A model generated the notes under the pieces. It was not told where the DNA came from, ran no database searches, and worked only from the letters and a program-made list of their open reading frames with translations. Shown here one piece after another: positions 63,520-64,000 of a DNA stretch of 64,000 nucleotides (positions are counted from its first letter, which is position 1; every line of letters starts with the position of its first letter). The position numbers and the translations under genes were made by a program. The DNA comes from Pseudoalteromonas luteoviolacea (GTDB lineage: Bacteria > Pseudomonadota > Gammaproteobacteria > Enterobacterales > Alteromonadaceae). Location of the stretch: contig NZ_CP015411.1 of the NCBI RefSeq assembly GCF_001750165.1, forward strand, positions 1,578,001 through 1,642,000. Direction: 5' to 3'.

Positions 63520-64000
63520 GATCTTACCATTGCTGCTGTTATCTAGCAGCTTTGGTTGTTTCGCTGAAGAGTTTGTAGCCTCCTATGAGGGCTTTTATGA
63601 CCGCCTCAAGGTGGTCAAAAAAGGTGATTTTGAGTTTGCTCGAGTGAACTTCTACTTGGTTGAAGGTGAGAGTAAAAGGCCATGCACCATTGCAGAGGGA
63701 AACATAGTTACTGAGCAAACTTCAATGCCGCTGCACTATACTGAAAATGCACAGTTGATGTTACCAATTGACGAAAAGCTTGATAAAGACAAAGCGGTGG
63801 TAGTTGTAAAACCTGAGACTGCGACTTATTGCGAGATTAAGATCCAAATTGAATCTGCATACTTTGAAAACCAGCATTTAACAAAGCACAAGCTATATCA
63901 ACTACACACAGAGTTTGAGACGCTATTGAGCGATTTATCAGGTGTATTTGTGGGTAAGCTATTGTCTTTCATATTGCCTGATCAAAACGGTGTTACGGTG
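63509..64000 (+). CDS. DUF2987-like exported protein, 3' end outside window
   Basis: Starts inside the end of the Bax-like gene (11-bp overlap), so the two are translationally linked. A signal peptide (~1-19, ending GCFA) leads to a beta-rich domain with FVASYEGFYDRLKVV and several Cys. The visible 164 codons stay open to the window edge. The order bax then this protein and the FYLVEGES segment fit the DUF2987 family of Alteromonadales, an assignment made from memory. Its role is unknown. Confidence 0.65.
   Translation, partial: MKNRILPLLLLSSSFGCFAEEFVASYEGFYDRLKVVKKGDFEFARVNFYLVEGESKRPCTIAEGNIVTEQTSMPLHYTENAQLMLPIDEKLDKDKAVVVVKPETATYCEIKIQIESAYFENQHLTKHKLYQLHTEFETLLSDLSGVFVGKLLSFILPDQNGVTV

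Noticed and set aside
1..64000. CRISPR arrays
   Set aside because: No set of regularly spaced repeats is seen; the only tandem tracts are the heptamer at 4753 and the 16-mer at 60812.

Overview
The window looks like chromosomal DNA of a marine gammaproteobacterium of the Alteromonadales, most likely Pseudoalteromonas or a close relative. This rests on gene content and order only: DUF2066-hda, pheS-pheT-ihfA, TonB receptors ending in aromatic residues, many secreted hydrolases with PPC domains, GGDEF/EAL proteins, and a moderate to low G+C with AT-rich intergenic DNA. No rRNA is present to settle the taxonomy.

Layout. 1-5 kb: the 5' part of a LytS-type histidine kinase, a haloalkane-dehalogenase-like lipoprotein with an extra C-terminal domain, and small membrane or secreted proteins. 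5-8.1 kb: an AlkC-type DNA glycosylase, a previously uncalled 53-residue double-glycine peptide gene (6434-6595) followed by a CPBP membrane protease, and a VOC protein. 8.1-19.5 kb: a decayed reading frame, large secreted proteins, an OmpR/HisKA two-component system beside an esterase-TPR protein, and an S41 peptidase. 19.5-22.35 kb: an island-like scar next to tRNA-Pro(GGG), with an IS3 transposase fragment, a 5'-truncated HTH protein and an orphan gene. 22.7-38.5 kb: a lectin-like/fibrinogen-like secreted protein, a zinc-type COG0523 GTPase under a perfect Zur-like palindrome, a sodium:alanine symporter, an M9 collagenase, and a three-gene operon (cytochrome b561/EB_dh, DUF1566, PPC-phosphoesterase). 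38.6-47.2 kb: core genes (GGDEF protein, DUF2066, Hda, PheS, PheT, IHF-alpha, EAL protein).

47.2-59.8 kb is a maltodextrin locus: GH13 glucosidase, TonB receptor, flavin-dependent tryptophan-halogenase-like protein, then an amylase-MFS-GH15 operon. Copies of the same ATACGTATGCA-type palindrome lie before the glucosidase, the receptor and the amylase operon. The probable flow is: long alpha-glucans trimmed by lipoprotein amylase and GH15 enzyme, import through the TonB receptor and MFS permease, final hydrolysis by the cytoplasmic GH13. The regulator is not in the window.

59.8-64 kb: a GT29-like protein, a second double-glycine peptide gene (60744-60909, minus) thrown out of frame by a 16-bp tandem duplication, a dGTPase-like HD protein, a Bax-like glucosaminidase and a partial DUF2987-like protein.

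The best lead for something undescribed is the pair of related double-glycine peptides, one beside a CPBP protease and one apparently switchable or recently broken by slippage. Neither has a transporter or maturase in view.
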